Shown here one piece after another: positions 1-11,394 of a DNA stretch of 64,000 nt (position 1 is the stretch's first letter; every line of letters starts with the position of its first letter). A model generated the notes under the pieces. That model had not been told where the DNA came from, searched no databases, and saw nothing but the letters and a program-made list of their open reading frames with translations. Position numbers and translations under genes: made by a program. The DNA is from Monodelphis domestica (lineage: Eukaryota > Chordata > Mammalia > Didelphimorphia > Didelphidae): assembly GCF_027887165.1 (NCBI RefSeq), contig NC_077231.1:128211987-128275986 (forward strand). The letters are read 5' to 3'.

Positions 1-2085
1 TAGAGAAGAAAAAGAAATTGAAGGCATCAAAATAGGCAAGGAGGAGACCAAGTTATCATTCTTTGCAGATGACATGATGGTCTACTTAAAGAATCCTAGA
101 GATTCAGCCAAAAAGCTAATTGAAATAATCAACAACTTTAGCAAAGTTGCAGGATACAAAATAAACCCACATAAATCATCAGCTTTTCTATATATCTCCA
201 ACACAGCTCAGCAGCAAAAACTATAAATAGACATCCTATTCAAAATCACCTTAGACAAAATAAAATACCTAGGAATCTACCTCCGGAGACAAACACAGGA
301 ACTATATGAATACAACTACAAAACACTCTCCACACAACTAAAACTAGACTTGAGCAATTGGAAAAATATCAACTGCTCATGGATAGGACGAGCCAATATA
401 ATAAAAATGACCATCCTACCCAAACTTATTTATCTATTTAGTGCCATACCCATTGAACTACCAAAATACTTCTTCACTGATTTAGAAAAAACCATAACAA
501 AGTTCATTTGGAAGAACAAAAGATCAAGGATATCCAGGGAAATAATGAAAAAAAAAACACATATGATGGGGGCCTTGCAGTCCCTGACCTTAAACTATAT
601 TACAAAGCAGCAGTCATCAAAACAATTTGGTACTGGCTAAGAAACAGAAAGGAAGATCAGTGGAATAGACTGGGGGAAAGCGACCTCAGCAAGACAGTAT
701 ATGATAAACCCAAAGATCCCAGCTTGTGGGACAAAAATCCACTATTCAATAAAAACTGCTGGGAAAATTGGAAGACAGTGTGGGAGAGACTAGGAATAGA
801 TCAACACCTCACACCCTACACCAAGATAAATTCAAAATGGGTGAGTGACCTAAACATAAAGAAGGAAACCATAATTAAATTGGGTAAACACAGAATAGTA
901 TACATGTCAGACCTTTGGGAGGGGAAAGGCTTTAAAACCAAGCAAGACATAGAAAGAATCACAAAATGTAAAATAAATAATTTTGACTACATCAAACTAA
1001 AAAGCTTTTGTACAAACAAAACCAATGTAACTAAAATCAGAAGGGAAACAACAAATTTGGAAAAAATCTTCATAGAAACCTCTGACAAAGGTTTAATTAC
1101 TCATATTTATAATGAGCTAAATCAATTGTACAAAAAATCAAGCCATTCTCCAATTGATAAATGGGCAAGGGACATGGATAGGCAGTTCTCAGATAAAGAA
1201 ATCAAAACTATTAATAAGCACATGAAGAAGTGTTCTAAATCTCTTATAATCAGAGAGATGCAAATCAAAACAACTCTGAGGTATCACCTCACACCTAGCA
1301 GATTGGCTAACATAACAGCAAAGGAAAGTAATGAATGCTGGAGGGGATGTGGCAAAGTAGGGACATTAATTCATTGCTGGTGGAGTTGTGAACTGATCCA
1401 ACCATTCTGGAGGGCAATTTGGAACTATGCCCAAAGGGCGACAAAGGAATATCTACCCTTTGATCCAGCCATAACACTGCTGGCTCTGTACCCCAAAGAG
1501 ATAATGGACAAAAAGACCTGTACAAAAATATTCATAGCTGCGCTCTTTGTGGTGGCCAAAAACTGGAAAACGAGGGGATGCCCATCAATTGGGGAATGGC
1601 TGAACAAATTGTGGTATATGTTGGTGATGGAATACCATTGTGCTCAAAGGAATAATAAAGTGGAGGAATTCCATGGAGACTGGAACAACCTCCAGGAACT
1701 GATGCAGAGCGAGAGGAGCAGAACCAGGAGAACATTATGGACTTCTCCATTAGTGGCGGTGTAATGTCCCTGAACAAATTGCAGGGATCTAGGAGAAAAA
1801 AACACTATTCATAAGCAAAGGATAAAGTATGGGAGTGGAAACACCGAGGAAAAGCAACTGCCTGAATACAGCTGTTGAGGGGACATGACAGAGGAGAGAC
1901 TCTAAATGAACATTCTAATGCAAATATTATCAACATAGCAATGGGTTCAAATCAAGAAAACATGTAATGCCCAGGGGATTTATGCGTCGGCTATGGGGGG
2001 TGGGGGGAGGAAAAGAATATGGTCTATGTCTTTAATGAATAATGCTTGGAAATAATCAAATAAAATATAATTTAAAAAAAGAAAT
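1..2085 (+). mobile_element. LINE-1, 3' half (ORF2 end, 3' UTR, A-rich tail)
   Basis: The window opens inside an L1 element that continues to the left. It carries the second half of ORF2, then a 3' UTR of about 310 bases with a G-rich stretch near 1990-2015, and ends in an A-rich tail near 2050-2085. The same 3' UTR recurs at 40.3-40.65 kb and, on the minus strand, at the right edge of the window, so this is a repeated family. It is among the least decayed L1 copies here: one reading frame stays open for 418 codons. Copies of this type move by target-primed reverse transcription. Only the start of the element is out of view, so I cannot tell whether it is full length. Confidence 0.93.
2..1764 (+). 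pseudogene. L1 ORF2 C-terminal half (reverse transcriptase and Cys-rich end), broken
   Basis: This encodes the later part of the L1 ORF2 protein, which nicks target DNA and reverse-transcribes L1 RNA. The active-site motif FADD (the L1 form of YxDD) is at 62-73. It is followed by the thumb-like region with the phrases [10 protein letters not shown] and TILPKLIYLFSAIPIELPK. The C-terminal segment near 1335-1400 has the L1 Cys/His pattern (CWRGCGKV... HCWWSCEL). The frame is interrupted by a stop codon at 224-226. It then shifts by one base in or near the A run at 548-557, because the homology moves from frame 2 to frame 1 there. After that it is open to the stop at 1762-1764. The copy is therefore dead but relatively recent. 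The alternative of a host gene is excluded by repeated homologues in the same window. Confidence 0.92.
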
Positions 2086-2118
2086 ATGGGAAAGAAAATA
2101 ATTATGAAACAACATCCC

Positions 2119-2208
2119 AAGTTTCTTGTTGTTATTTAGTTATTTTCAATCATGTTTGACTCTTCATGACTCCATTTGGAAATTTCTTATCAAAGATACT
2201 AGAGTAGC
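2119..2208 (-). repeat. Marsupial tRNA-derived SINE, 3' part, antisense
   Basis: The stretch reads as the reverse complement of the tail of the SINE seen in full at 5653-5905 (phrases matching 'catgaagagttggacatgac' and the downstream 'aataacaac'). Only the 3' end is present, and it is diverged by many substitutions. The match stops near 2208. No target duplication is clear. Confidence 0.65.
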
Positions 2209-2295
2209 TGAATTGATAAAAGTTAAGAAGATGGTTCAGTGTTAGAAAGACAAACAATTTTGATTATATGAAACAGAGAAAGATTTTTTAGGAAC

Positions 2296-2780
2296 TGTGT
2301 AAAGGGAACACCTTCCTCCCAGGGTCATGAACTTTCTGCTCATCTGAGCCAGTCCATTAGCATAGCTGGAATGCTCCAAACAGAGGTCACAGGTTAAGAG
2401 CCCTAGGATCATAACCTGGAACTAAGGGTTATGGATCTAGGTCAGAGAAACTTTGATTGGTTCCTGAGATGTGATAGACCAGGACACCGGAAAAGGAAAG
2501 TATGTGGAGGAAGAGGACAATGAAAACTGGAACCTTAGAGGACATCTGGTCCTTCTCTGGAGGTCTTTGGCTGGGTGTCTGTGATTAGTTATTGATTCCT
2601 TGGGTGGAAGACATTCTTGTGGGTTGATAAGATTAGGGTGGTAGGCTAGTAAATATTTTTCTATTTCCTTCCCTCCTTATTTGTTTCTTAGGCCATATTT
2701 ATATTCAAATTAAATTGTTAAAAGCTACTATCATCTGCAAGACTTAACGATTAATTATTTTATAAATGGTGACCATAACA
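2296..2780 (+). mobile_element. LTR-like segment, unassigned
   Basis: A block with more balanced base composition than its surroundings begins with tgtg near 2296 and ends at ...ggtgaccataaca near 2780. Its end resembles the 'ggtgacca' 3' end shared by the LTRs at 23.7, 26.3, 31.2, 34.9 and 45.2 kb. No coding potential is visible. I could not find matching 4-bp duplications on both sides, so solo LTR is an inference from the ends only. Confidence 0.3.
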
Positions 2781-2839
2781 ATCCTTTTTAAACTAATGGT
2801 ATATTTCTAAACCAATTTCTAAATATTACATTTGGCATA

Positions 2840-3560
2840 ATTTTTTCAATATTACAGAACAAAAAGATCCAACTTCATCATGATTATTTTTTGATGAATA
2901 TCTTTAGTTTATTTGAAAGAATTTTATGAAGATTTTAAATTAATATGCTAATGATATTTCTATGGTTCTCATTTTCTGCTTTATCTTTCCCTGGTTTAGA
3001 TATTAAACATATGATATGTCTCACATTTTTTAATTTTTGAGAATAATTTGAAAATATTACCAATAATTTATCTTTTAAATTATAATAGATTCTCCTGCAA
3101 ATCTATCAGAAACAGGATGTTTCTTCTTTTTTTTCTGAGATAGACTATTTAATACCTCACTTTGATGTTTTGGGTGGTTAATTTTGTTAGCAAATAATTT
3201 TTCATTCTAAATTTTGATTCTCCTTTCTAATTTTTATTTGTGATTTCATTTTCATTTTTTGCTATTTGATTTATTTTAATTTCTCTTCTCTTGTATTCAA
3301 TCAGATGGCCTAAGAATTTATTAATTAAAATCATTAGTCTTCTTAAGGAATGAGCTTTAATTTTCTTTATCATTTTTATAGATTTTTTTCTATTCAGTTT
3401 ACCTATTGCTCCTCTCATTTTGTTTCCTCCTTTGAGATTATTTAAGGCTTGTTTATTTTATAGTTTTATAATTTATAAAATGCATGTACATTTTATTAAT
3501 CCTCTCCTTTTTATTATGTAAATGCATGTTTGTAGGAATATGATTCACTCTGAGAATTTG
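2840..3560 (-). mobile_element. Old L1 ORF2 remnant, antisense
   Basis: Translated on the minus strand, this degenerate block follows L1 ORF2 between the linker and the reverse-transcriptase core. Readable phrases in order are RGAIGKLNRKKSI... (compare RGEINKIENRKTI of L1), INKFLGHLIEYKRREIKINQIAKNENEIT (compare INKIDKxLARLIKKKREKTQINKIxNEKGEIT), then ISKPGKDKAENENHR (compare [19 protein letters not shown]) and a trace of the HDQVGFIPG motif near 2845. Frames are broken many times. It is one of the older L1 layers here. Confidence 0.72.
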
Positions 3561-3589
3561 TTAACTAGATAAAAAAATTTAAAAAGTAA

Positions 3590-5090
3590 TAAAGCTGGAG
3601 TAGGAAATGGCTAGTACAAGGGGTCAGAGTCTTCTCAGTAGATGAGGAATAATGATGCATGAAACATCAATTGCTGAGAAGGAAATGAGGTGAATGAAAA
3701 GAAATGCCTTACCTCTCTAACAAGCACTTTTTGTTTCTTTTCCTCTGTGGTGGCAAGTTAAGTTTAGTGGTAGAGAACAGGAAGGGAGAAGAGTAGATAC
3801 ACTGTTGCACAGGCAATTTTTTTTTATATTTCCCTTTGAATATATGTGTGTGAAGTAAATTATTTAGGGGAAATTGATCCTGAGAACAGAATCTAATTCT
3901 TATATCTCCTGGCATCAGTGTGAATGACAATGTGGTATCAACAACATTAACATGAGCATCCCCAGAAAATGTGGGAGAGTCAGAAGAATGTCCTCACAAA
4001 ATGGACATGGGAAAGTCAGTGGGCAAGGAGGGTTCTTAAATCCTGACAGGAAGTGTGGTCTTTCTCTTAGATTCCATACCTGCCACCAAGGTGTGGGGGA
4101 TGATGGGGTTTTGTACTCTGAGCTGTCCATGCCCTGGCTTATCTTGACACTTTATCTATGGCACCTAAGCTGTCACAATGGCAGGGCCTTAATCAGCCAA
4201 ATTAAGAATCAGTTATACTAAGGCTGAAATCTCTCAATTTCCTCTGTATCTCTTTCTTCATTAATAAATGCTTATAATTCTGGTGCTGAGCCTCCAGATC
4301 AATTTTTTTTTGTAACATGGAATCTCAGTTTTTGCACTTATTACTTCCTGATTTTAGGTAAATAGATATAACAACAAAAGAGTAATTAAATTATCATTAA
4401 ATGCATCATCTCCATTAGGATTCCCATAATGGCTGAAGATAAAGGAAGAGCCTATATATGGAGGCAGAAAGGTAATCCTCCAAGGACAGTAACAGCTTTA
4501 GGAATCATGACCCCTTGTGATAGAGAGAAATGCTAATTATGGTCTATATAATTACATCCATCTTCAGGGATCAATGGAGAACCTTAATTTAAATAAAAAG
4601 GATGTTACCACATAAGGGATCGATAAACAGAGTATAAGAATTAGGAAGTCAAGAGTTAGGTAGTATTCTCTCGCCACAATTCTATACATATGCCTTATTT
4701 CAATTTTACTTTAAACTTGAGCTAGTTCTTCAAAGGAGTGTTATATATCTAAGAAGATAATATGCTGATGGGTCATGCTTTTGAAACTAATATTTTTGCT
4801 GGATTTTCTCATTAAATTTATTCTCTAAAATCTAGCAGAGCTCTGTTGGTTGATGGATAATAAGCACACCAAATGAAGATTCATGAAAAAAATGGTATTT
4901 GAAAACCCAGCCCTTCAGTGTTACCTGTAGAATACTTATGGAAGAAGTAGTTATCGTCTTCTGGAAACTAGACCTATGATTTTAAGTGACCAGTTGGACA
5001 AGTGGGCTCAGAGGTAGTATTCATTTTTAGAGTATCACAATTTAAGAGTGAAATTGATATTCTGGAGGATATTCTTTTTCTCAAAAATTC
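3590..5090. other. Unassigned AT-rich sequence, possible LTR end near 4250-4310
   Basis: I see no gene here. The segment 3930-4310 is less AT-rich and contains an attaataaatgc polyadenylation-like box followed about 20 bases later by a gctgagcctcc phrase, which is how many LTRs end. Without a partner copy in the window this remains a guess. The rest (4310-5090) shows nothing recognisable. Confidence 0.3.
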
Positions 5091-5091
5091 A

Positions 5092-5165
5092 ATTTATTAA
5101 TGCCTAATAGCAAAACACTAGGCATTATAGATACAGAGACCAAAAGAAAAAAAAATCCCCTCAAG
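5092..5165 (-). repeat. CR1/L3 or MIR 3'-end fragment
   Basis: A short match to the reverse complement of the conserved 3' end shared by CR1/L3 elements and their SINEs: 'tttattaatgcctaatag... aaacactaggcattatagatacagagac'. It is too short and too diverged to assign more closely. Confidence 0.35.
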
Positions 5166-5319
5166 TCCTACTGTTGTTCATTGTAACAAAGTATGTCAAT
5201 TTAACAATCTGTAGCTGTGAAAGGAAGTAACTTTTAAAAGAGACACTATTGTTAGGATTATTTTAAATATCCAATCGAATATAATTGGATTATAGTTATA
5301 GAATTGAAGAGGAGATGTC

Positions 5320-5470
5320 ACCACATTCATTCCCCCTTCATTTTACAGATATGAAAACTGAAGTACAGAGTACATGGTGTCAAATGGCTTACCCAAAGTT
5401 ACAGTGCTTTGAATGAAAGAGATGAATTTTGTACTAAGATCTTGTAACTATAAAATCAACTCTCTTTACA
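5320..5470 (-). repeat. MIR fragment, antisense
   Basis: The stretch contains the MIR core in reverse orientation: a 'cattttacagatatgaaaac' phrase followed by 'ggcttacccaaagttacagtg', which are diverged forms of the conserved MIR segments that read 'cattttacagatgaggaaac' and 'acttgcccaaggtcac'. Both ends are eroded. MIRs are very old tRNA-derived SINEs common to all mammals. Confidence 0.5.
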
Positions 5471-5652
5471 TTATAATGTATTACCTCCTCAAACACTGGA
5501 GGACATTTGAAGGTATAAATCTATGAAGGTGAATGACTTTCATTTATGCATATACAAAATCTTTTGAAGTTATTAGGCATATTTGGCTTTGAAAAGAAGA
5601 TTTAGAGGTAAAAATAACTGTCTTCTAGTATTTGTCATGTTGTCATGAGAAA

Positions 5653-5905
5653 GGGGGGGCAGCAGTAAGGTGATATAGTAGATAGAGTGATGGACCTGGA
5701 ATCAGGAAAACTTATCTTCCTGAGTTTAAATCTAGATTCAACCACTTACTAACTGGACCAATCACTTAACCCTGTTTGCTTCAGTTTCTTTATCAGCAAA
5801 ATTAGTTGGAAAAAGAAATGGCAAACTATCTCAATATCTTTGTCAAGAAAGCTCCAAATGAGGTCATGAAGAGTTGGACATGACTAAAAAATGACTGAAT
5901 AACAA
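5653..5905 (+). repeat. Marsupial tRNA-derived SINE, near full length
   Basis: A complete SINE of about 250 bases: head 'gcagcagtaaggtgatatag', then 'ttcctgagtttaaatctaga', a core with 'tcacttaaccctg' and 'ttggaaaaagaaatggcaaac', and a tail with 'tgaagagttggacatgac' and 'gactgaataacaa'. The sequence catgagaaa flanks it at 5644-5652 and 5906-5914, a credible 9-bp target-site duplication. This copy serves as the reference for the fragments elsewhere in the window. Confidence 0.82.
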
Positions 5906-5914
5906 CATGAGAAA

Positions 5915-7460
5915 AAAAGTGAGAATTATTTAGTCTGCCTCTAGGGTGAATAAATAATAATAATAGGTTTTTATAGGCAAATCAGAAATATTGAAGGGTA
6001 TTAAATTAGAGGTCATTGTGTTTAATATAGTAGAAAACAAAACAAACTATTTTAAGGATGTTTATAAAGAACAACTTGAGTTTTAAACACATGAACCATA
6101 ATAAAATGGTCATAAGAAATACTCTATATCTCCAGACTCAGTTTTCTGAGCTAGCAAATTTGGTAGTAAATGTATCTTAATTCATGACTATAAATGATAC
6201 TATTAAAGAATGAAAAGCTTGATTTGGCAATGGACTGCATGAAGGGAGCACAACACTGAAATGTCAATGATTATCCCCAAGGTTGTAGGTTTCTGGATCA
6301 TGTGCAATGTTAGCACTTCAAATTAAATAATCTGAAGAAGATAGTAAAAGGAATTTTTTTTTCACCCAGAAAATAATTAGGGAAGTTTCTTCCAAAAAGT
6401 GACTTCATAGAACAGTAAAGTTTCTGTAACTAAAATATTTATATCCTTATAAAATCTGTGTTCATATATACATACACCTGACTAAGCATATAGTTAATTA
6501 AATTTCATCTTATTGAATGAATTTGAAAATAATAGTATTCTCATAGGAATTCAATCAGTTGGACTGTGGGTAAGATTAGAATTCAAAGGTGCCATAATTT
6601 CTCACTATGTTTATGGAATTGAACGACATTAACCTTTTCATTTGTTCTTACAGAGACAAGTTAAGACAGGATGTGCTATGACTATTACACATCTAGGTTT
6701 CCTTTTTGCTCAGGACCTTCTACAATTATCTAGCACTTCAGAGTTAATTTCTCTAGCATGTTTGCATCCTTTTTCTTTTCCAATGTTTCGGCAACACTAT
6801 AACCTCATTAGCTTCTTTTTGTTGAAGGAAATTTATAAGGACTTATAAAATAATTAGTCTATTATATGCTATTGAACACATCTTTATAGGTATTTTAAAT
6901 AAGTTGGAAATCTAATGTAAATTACTTTTTATGCACTCTCTCTTCTTGAATGCTATATAAACTGCTTTAAGCAAAAGATAGTAGATTTTCTCAGTATAAA
7001 TTATGTATTTAGCCTCTTATTTTGAGTTAATATAGAAAAAGAAGAAAATTTGGATTTTATGGGCACTATATTATTTTAAATGTGTAAACATATAAAATAC
7101 TAGCCTCTACTATTACACGAAGTTTTAAAGCTAGATTTTTTACAAAAAATAAAGCAAAATATTTCTGGGGCTGTCTGAAACAAGAGCTACTCAGGATGAT
7201 AAGACTGGAAAACTTTCAATCTGAGATAAAAAAATCATTGACATATCAAAGCATTGTGAAATGTAGGAAGTACACAATTTCTAAAAGTGGCTAATAAAAG
7301 TAATGCAGGTGCTTGTCCTATTTCAGCAGATAACATTTTCTTCATTAGATAATTACACATGTGAAAAGAGAATGAAATAGAAACTAACAATGGTACAAGA
7401 CTGATATAAATGCTTGTGGCTACCTATAAGAAAAGATTGCCCATGTAATGTAAAATAGAT
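5915..7460. other. AT-rich sequence without recognised features
   Basis: Read on both strands, this stretch gives only short frames with no family resemblance. It contains no recognisable repeat, tandem array or RNA gene that I can name. Confidence 0.5.
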
Positions 7461-7464
7461 TTGA

Positions 7465-8452
7465 AAAGTCAGTTTGTCAAAGGATATGAAAAGGCAATTC
7501 TCAGATGAAAAAATCAAAAGTATCTTTAGTCATATGAAAAATGCTCTAAATCACTATTAATTAGAGAGATGCAAATTAAAATAACTATGAAATACTACAT
7601 CACACTTACAAGATTGGCTAATAAGAATAAAAATAATGTAATAAATGATGAAGGAGATGTATAAAAATTAGGATTCTAATACAGCATTGGTGCAGCTGGG
7701 AAATGATACAACCATTTTGGATAGAGATCTGGAACCATGCTCAAAGTATCATAAAGCTTTGAATAGCCTTTGACCCAAGAACACTACTATTAGGTCTGTA
7801 TCCCAAAGAGATTAAAGGTAAGTGAAAAGGACATACCAATACAGAAATATTCATAGAAGCTCTTTTGTGGTGGCAAAGAATTAGAAACTGAAGGGATGTC
7901 AATCATTTGGAGAATGCCTGAAGAAGCTGTAGTATACACGATGAATATGATCATGATGGAATACCATTGTGTCATAAGAAATGTTAAACAAGATGATTAC
8001 TCAAAATCTAGAAAGAGTTATATGAAGGGAGAAAAAGTGAAGTGAGAAGAGCCAGGAGAACATTTTATAGAGTAAAAACTAATGATGTAACCACTAACAA
8101 GTAAAGGATTCAGGGTAACCTCAAAGTAATCAAAATGAAGAAGGACATCCAACACCATATAAGGAACAAATGAAATCCAAATACAGATTTGAAGTATTTC
8201 ATTTTTTACTTCATTTCCTACATATATTTTTCTCTAGTGAAAGCAATATGTATCTTGTTTCACAACATGATAAACATGTAGATATGTATTGTATGATAAT
8301 ATATGTACAACCAACATATTACTTATCTTCTTGAAGAGTGGGGAGGGTTGGGAGGGGTGGGAGGGCGGAAAATAATACAAAGTGCAAAATGTCAGAAAAT
8401 GGATATTAAAAATTGTATCAACATGGAAACTAGAACAAATTAAAATTTAAAA
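7465..8452 (+). mobile_element. L1 3' end (ORF2 C-terminus and 3' UTR), older copy
   Basis: The homology starts at the L1 ORF2 phrase corresponding to 'SKGYEKAILR(Q)SDEKIKS' and runs through the C-terminal domain: 'REMQIKIT', the 'HCWWxCELIQPFW' region in degenerate form near 7700, and 'ALFVVAKN' near 7860. It continues through the 3' UTR to an A-rich end at about 8452. A G-rich patch (8338-8370) lies in the 3' UTR, as in other L1 families. Several frameshifts and stops are present, so it is clearly older than the copy at the left edge. Its 5' end is truncated, as is usual for L1. Confidence 0.8.
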
Positions 8453-8454
8453 AG

Positions 8455-9765
8455 TCAGTTGTACAAGTACAGGCTGTCATGATCTACCTTGATGAGATTG
8501 CAAATATGGGAAAGCTCCTATAGAATCTAATACTCTCATACATACATTCATAGAAACAAAGAGTCCAGATAAGTGGAAATATTATAAGCATACTTTGATT
8601 TAGTCAGGTCATTTGTAGGATATTCTATTGAGGAACATAGAAATTATGTTTTGTAAAAAAATAGTTGAAGGAGCTAGTTCCATTGAGACTAAAAATAAAA
8701 TACAGTAGATTAAGGATAGTAGTCTTCAAAATTTGAAGTATTATGTAAAAGAAGTCGTAGATATGTTATATGTTGCTACCAATGGAAAACTAGAAATAAT
8801 GGTAGAAATACATGTAGATATATATTATTAGTTCAACATTGCAAATAATCCCCTAGCTACTAAAGCTGTTCAAATGTAAAATAGACTATGCTGATGATTT
8901 GCAAGTTCAGTTAATTTTCATTGAATGTACTTGAATACATAGGAGTTGTTAAATAGCATATACATATATAATTGTATTCATTGTATATACATATACATAT
9001 ACAATTGTATACATGTATAATTGACGTTATACAATCCTAGGAAAGATTGTAGAATGTGATATACTCTAATGATATATAAGTATTATCCTTAAATGAAGTT
9101 CTACCTCAATCATACTAAAATGACAATGGTCAGACATTAAATTTAAAAAGAATTTTGAAAGAATTCTGAAAAATTTGAAAGACAATAAATTTCTAGCTCA
9201 GCACAATATTCTGGTTTCTTCTTCTAAGTTGCATTAAAGAAGTTTTAAATAAAAGGAGCAGAGTTAAAGAGAAATAAAGAATAGTAAGGAAGGTTAAGAG
9301 GTGTGGAACCAGAAAAGAAGGCCCAAGATGGGAAAAGAAGTAGTTAAAAGATAATCAGAGTCAGTAAGAAAAGATGAGTGAAATAACTGGAGCTTAACCA
9401 TCCTTAAAGAGTGGATTGTTCAGTTGTTCAAGTAAGTGAAACAAATATAAGGTTGATGCAAGATGGAAGGAGAGGCAAAGTTTTAGTTGTGTATTTACTG
9501 AGACTAAAGAGAGAAAGTGGGTAGGATTTTAGAATTGTAAAGAGGTAATAAATGATTGCATGAGTTCAAAAGTAGAATGATTTGATAATTAACAAATATA
9601 TAAAATAATTAAATTTTACATAAAATATACTTTATACTATTTTACAGCTCAGAAATTATTATTTACTAGATCTTCCCTTTGTCCAATAAAATTACTGGCT
9701 TTACTTGATTTTCAGAGTTTACTATTTTGAAATATCACTTAACTTTTGCTTAACAAAGCCAGTTT
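8455..9765. other. AT-rich sequence without recognised features
   Basis: No gene or repeat family is recognisable. A TA/CA-rich run with self-complementary words (tatacatatacaattgtata-like) lies at about 8955-9035 and could form local hairpins, but it looks like simple low-complexity sequence. Confidence 0.45.
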
Positions 9766-9767
9766 TA

Positions 9768-9952
9768 TTACACTGAATACTAATCATACTTTAGATGAAG
9801 TCATTTTTTCTTAAACTTTTAGATTTGATTATAGTCTTTAGATTTTCAGTTGGGTTTAAATCAGGTGAATTGCCAGGGTGTTTAAGACTGCTTAGTTACA
9901 ATTCTTTTATTATTCTCTTAAACATCTGTGAAAGATAGCATGGGGATCTGAG
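9768..9952 (-). mobile_element. Tc1-like DNA transposon remnant (transposase C-terminal part)
   Basis: On the minus strand, the segment around 9841-9880 translates to HPGNSPDLNPTENL. This is a close match to the conserved block of Tc1/mariner-superfamily transposases (WPxxSPDLNPIENLW) that surrounds the third catalytic acid. It is followed by KTIIKSKSLRKNDFI, which fits the downstream 'xxIKxxLRK' helix. Upstream, SPCYLSQMFKRIIKEL resembles the 'xAPCHxSKxxKxWLxE' segment. One stop interrupts the frame between the two blocks (near 9895). Terminal inverted repeats were not found, so the element limits are unknown. The protein once bound its own inverted repeats and cut and pasted the element; this copy is a short dead fragment. 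Confidence 0.68.
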
Positions 9953-9954
9953 GT

Positions 9955-10800
9955 CATGTGAGTAACTAGATGGAGAACTAGACATTTTCTTTGCTATCCA
10001 TGACATCTTTAAAATAGTAATTATTTTCTAAAGACAACTTTAGTTGTCTCCGTGGTCTAGGAGGACCTAAAGAATCCAAGGGACGGTGAAAATAAAATCC
10101 ATGAACTGATATCTGTCCTGAATTCATTCTGCACCCCTTATCCACCTTCCACAGAAGCAAGGTTTGCATCTAACTGATGCAAAGGCTGTACAAATGGATT
10201 TGTGTTAACCGAATCACACATTCTATTCTTCCTCAGCTTGAAACAAAATCCAACCCCACACTTTCCTTCTGCCTTGCTCTTTCCATTGCCATGTAGACCC
10301 CAGATAGTTAAGCACCATGGATGTGTATCTGTGCTACAAAGCTCTGAATTGCTGGTGTGAAACCAGAGAATTGATTAATTGAGAGACAGAGAGACAGGAG
10401 CTTGGGTTAGCATGTTTTGTATATGTGCCTGAGTGTATGCATGCACATGTGCATGGGTGTGTGTGTGTGTGTGCATGTGATGGGGGAAGGATGCTCATTA
10501 ATACCAATATATCTGATGGAGAACTCAGCATCCACCTGGAGCCAATTCTGTCTACCCAAAAGTGACTTGGGACTGAATTCTAGCATAGTGAACCATCAAC
10601 TGCATACTGCAGGAGAAGGTGAAGATCCTTTGAGATCTAGCCCCCCAAAAATTGCCATTAAGAAAAATAGAGTAAAAAGTGAATACAGAAAAATCAGGGT
10701 GTGGAAACCCTGAAATTACCAAAGATCTCAGGGAGAAGAAAACTCACATTTTAACATAAGCGGATAAATGAACAGGTAAAACATTAACCACAAAAGTAAA
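9955..10800. other. Unassigned sequence with a short (TG)n run
   Basis: The base composition is more even than in the neighbouring regions, but I cannot assign it to a family and see no credible coding frame. A short (GT)n run lies at about 10456-10474 within a TG/CA-rich stretch (10420-10480). The 98-codon plus-strand frame over this stretch is composed mostly of that repeat and is not a gene. Confidence 0.45.
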
Positions 10801-10804
10801 TATG

Positions 10805-11345
10805 ACCTCCAGATCTAATTGTTGTTGTTTATCCTTCTTTATTCAAGCAAATAAATGGTATCAGTAGGTGAAGTGAGAGTCAGCCTCACTCTCTCTCCCA
10901 AAGTCACTGACATCCAGTGTCAAGACAAAAGTCAGGAAAATGGCATTGGCCCAGGATGCAGTTAATGACCGTAATACCCTTAATGTCTGACAAAGCTCGA
11001 AGTGCTCCATGATACTTGTTTCAGCTACATTTATAGCTGTTGGAACAAATTATTCTTGTCTGTCCATTTCTTGGGGTGTGTGTGAAGGGATAGAAGTTTT
11101 AACATTCTTGGCACAAATATATCCTCATCTTAATAATAGGATTGAATCTTGTAGGTTACATTCAAATTGGCTTAGTCTGTCAACAGAGATGTGTTTACTG
11201 GCCACTATACATGCTATAGCTTCTTGGAGTGCCAGGTGAGAGTTGGGTGACAGGTGGACAACAAGAGTGAATGAGAAGTCTTGAAAAGGGCTTAGCAAAC
11301 TCACAACAGAGGTGCTAATGCTCCTTGAACATCCCATAAAGTATT
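10805..11345. repeat. Unassigned segment, suspected interspersed repeat
   Basis: About 540 bases with a higher GC content than either flank and sharp changes of composition at both ends. It has no open frame longer than about 76 codons. The phrase order (for example 'gtcaagacaaaagtcagg', 'gctcgaagtgctccatgat', 'cttggagtgccaggtgagag') gives the impression of a decayed repeat or retrogene. I cannot name a family from memory with any certainty, and no second copy is present in this window. Confidence 0.3.
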
Positions 11346-11394
11346 AGAGGTAGATGAAAGAATATATAAACTTAACTCATATTTAAAATGCAAA

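Noticed and set aside
508-1764. A 418-codon open frame that could be read as an intact host gene
   Set aside because: It is the C-terminal part of L1 ORF2, with homologues at 38-40 kb and elsewhere in the window. It lacks its own start context and follows the rest of ORF2 in another frame.
5653-5720. Possible tRNA gene
   Set aside because: The tRNA-like head belongs to a SINE. It lacks a foldable cloverleaf with an anticodon arm and is followed by the SINE body and tail.
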